Origin: CAZSSM01 sp964609385
Lineage (GTDB): Bacteria > Planctomycetota > Planctomycetia > Isosphaerales > Isosphaeraceae
Length of the DNA: 14,712 nucleotides
Direction: 5' to 3'
Assembly: GCA_964609385.1 (NCBI GenBank)
Contig: CAZSSM010000124.1
Span: 1-14,712, forward strand
The position numbers were made by a program, and so were the translations under genes. The notes below the pieces were generated by a model. That model saw only the letters and a program-made list of their open reading frames with translations. It did not search any database and was not told the origin of the DNA. Positions 14,592 through 14,712 of the stretch are shown in pieces. How positions within the stretch are numbered: position 1 is the stretch's first letter; each line of letters opens with the position of its first letter.

Positions 14592-14712
14592 CGAAAATGG
14601 CCGAGACTTGTCAATCAGAGCGAGGTTAATGCCACACCTCTCGTCGTTCAAGACCCGCGCTGATCAGGCCCGGTGTCGTGACATTTGGGTTGCTTTCGCA
14701 GATCGTTGTCCC

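Noticed and set aside
14609..14614. Perfect TTGACA on the minus strand upstream of tssA
   Set aside because: No -10-like hexamer is found at 15-19 bases downstream (CCAAGA at 17), so it is not supported as a promoter.
14626..14712. Minus-strand frames open from the right edge, the longest ending at TAA 14628-14626 (28 residues)
   Set aside because: All three minus frames stop within 16-29 codons, and none shows a recognisable protein tail. It may be the end of an upstream gene, but this cannot be supported.

Overview
The window looks like chromosomal DNA of a planctomycete, most likely from the Isosphaeraceae side of that phylum. This is an inference. It rests on the high-GC sequence, the mix of Gfo/Idh/MocA oxidoreductase, xylose-isomerase-like TIM-barrel proteins, a Uma2 nuclease and a type VI secretion gene beside a pigment cluster, and the weak, patchy Shine-Dalgarno use. 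No rRNA, tRNA, CRISPR array, insertion sequence or replication origin was seen. Every gene except typA lies on the minus strand.

Region 1 (1-4745, minus) is a carotenoid operon read from right to left: a geranylgeranyl-diphosphate-type prenyltransferase (crtE-like), phytoene desaturase (crtI), phytoene synthase (crtB) and a CrtC-family carotenoid 1,2-hydratase that runs off the left edge. The crtI/crtB and crtB/crtC junctions are 4-base stop/start overlaps (TTGA and ATGA). Together the four genes would make GGPP, condense it to phytoene, desaturate it, and hydrate the end of the acyclic chain. A TTGACA/TACAAT promoter candidate lies just upstream of crtE.

Region 2 (4864-6835, plus) is typA/bipA, the ribosome-associated GTPase, divergent from the carotenoid operon and with its own promoter candidate. 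About 400 bases of non-coding, relatively AT-rich DNA follow. They hold what looks like the last 25 or so codons of a decayed NTF2/SnoaL-like gene.

Region 3 (7219-13453, minus) is a run of sugar-metabolism genes. From upstream to downstream it has a mannose-6-phosphate-isomerase-like double cupin, a Uma2-family nuclease overlapping a two-TM PH-like membrane protein, a xylose-isomerase-like TIM barrel, a Gfo/Idh/MocA dehydrogenase, and a ketose 3-epimerase (D-tagatose/D-psicose 3-epimerase family). The run ends at a clear intrinsic terminator (hairpin plus T6). The cupin has its own long leader with a perfect TATAAT and two palindromes.

Region 4 (13487-14712, minus) holds tssA (ImpA-type), a type VI secretion baseplate/sheath-assembly component, with a strong ribosome binding site and a large inverted repeat in its leader. 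Other T6SS genes, if present, lie beyond the right edge.

Most of the window is ordinary metabolism. The points most worth a second look are the carotenoid operon with its edge-truncated crtC-like gene and the variant second aspartate motif of the prenyltransferase, the Uma2/membrane-protein pair inside the sugar genes, and the promoter/palindrome arrangement upstream of the cupin.
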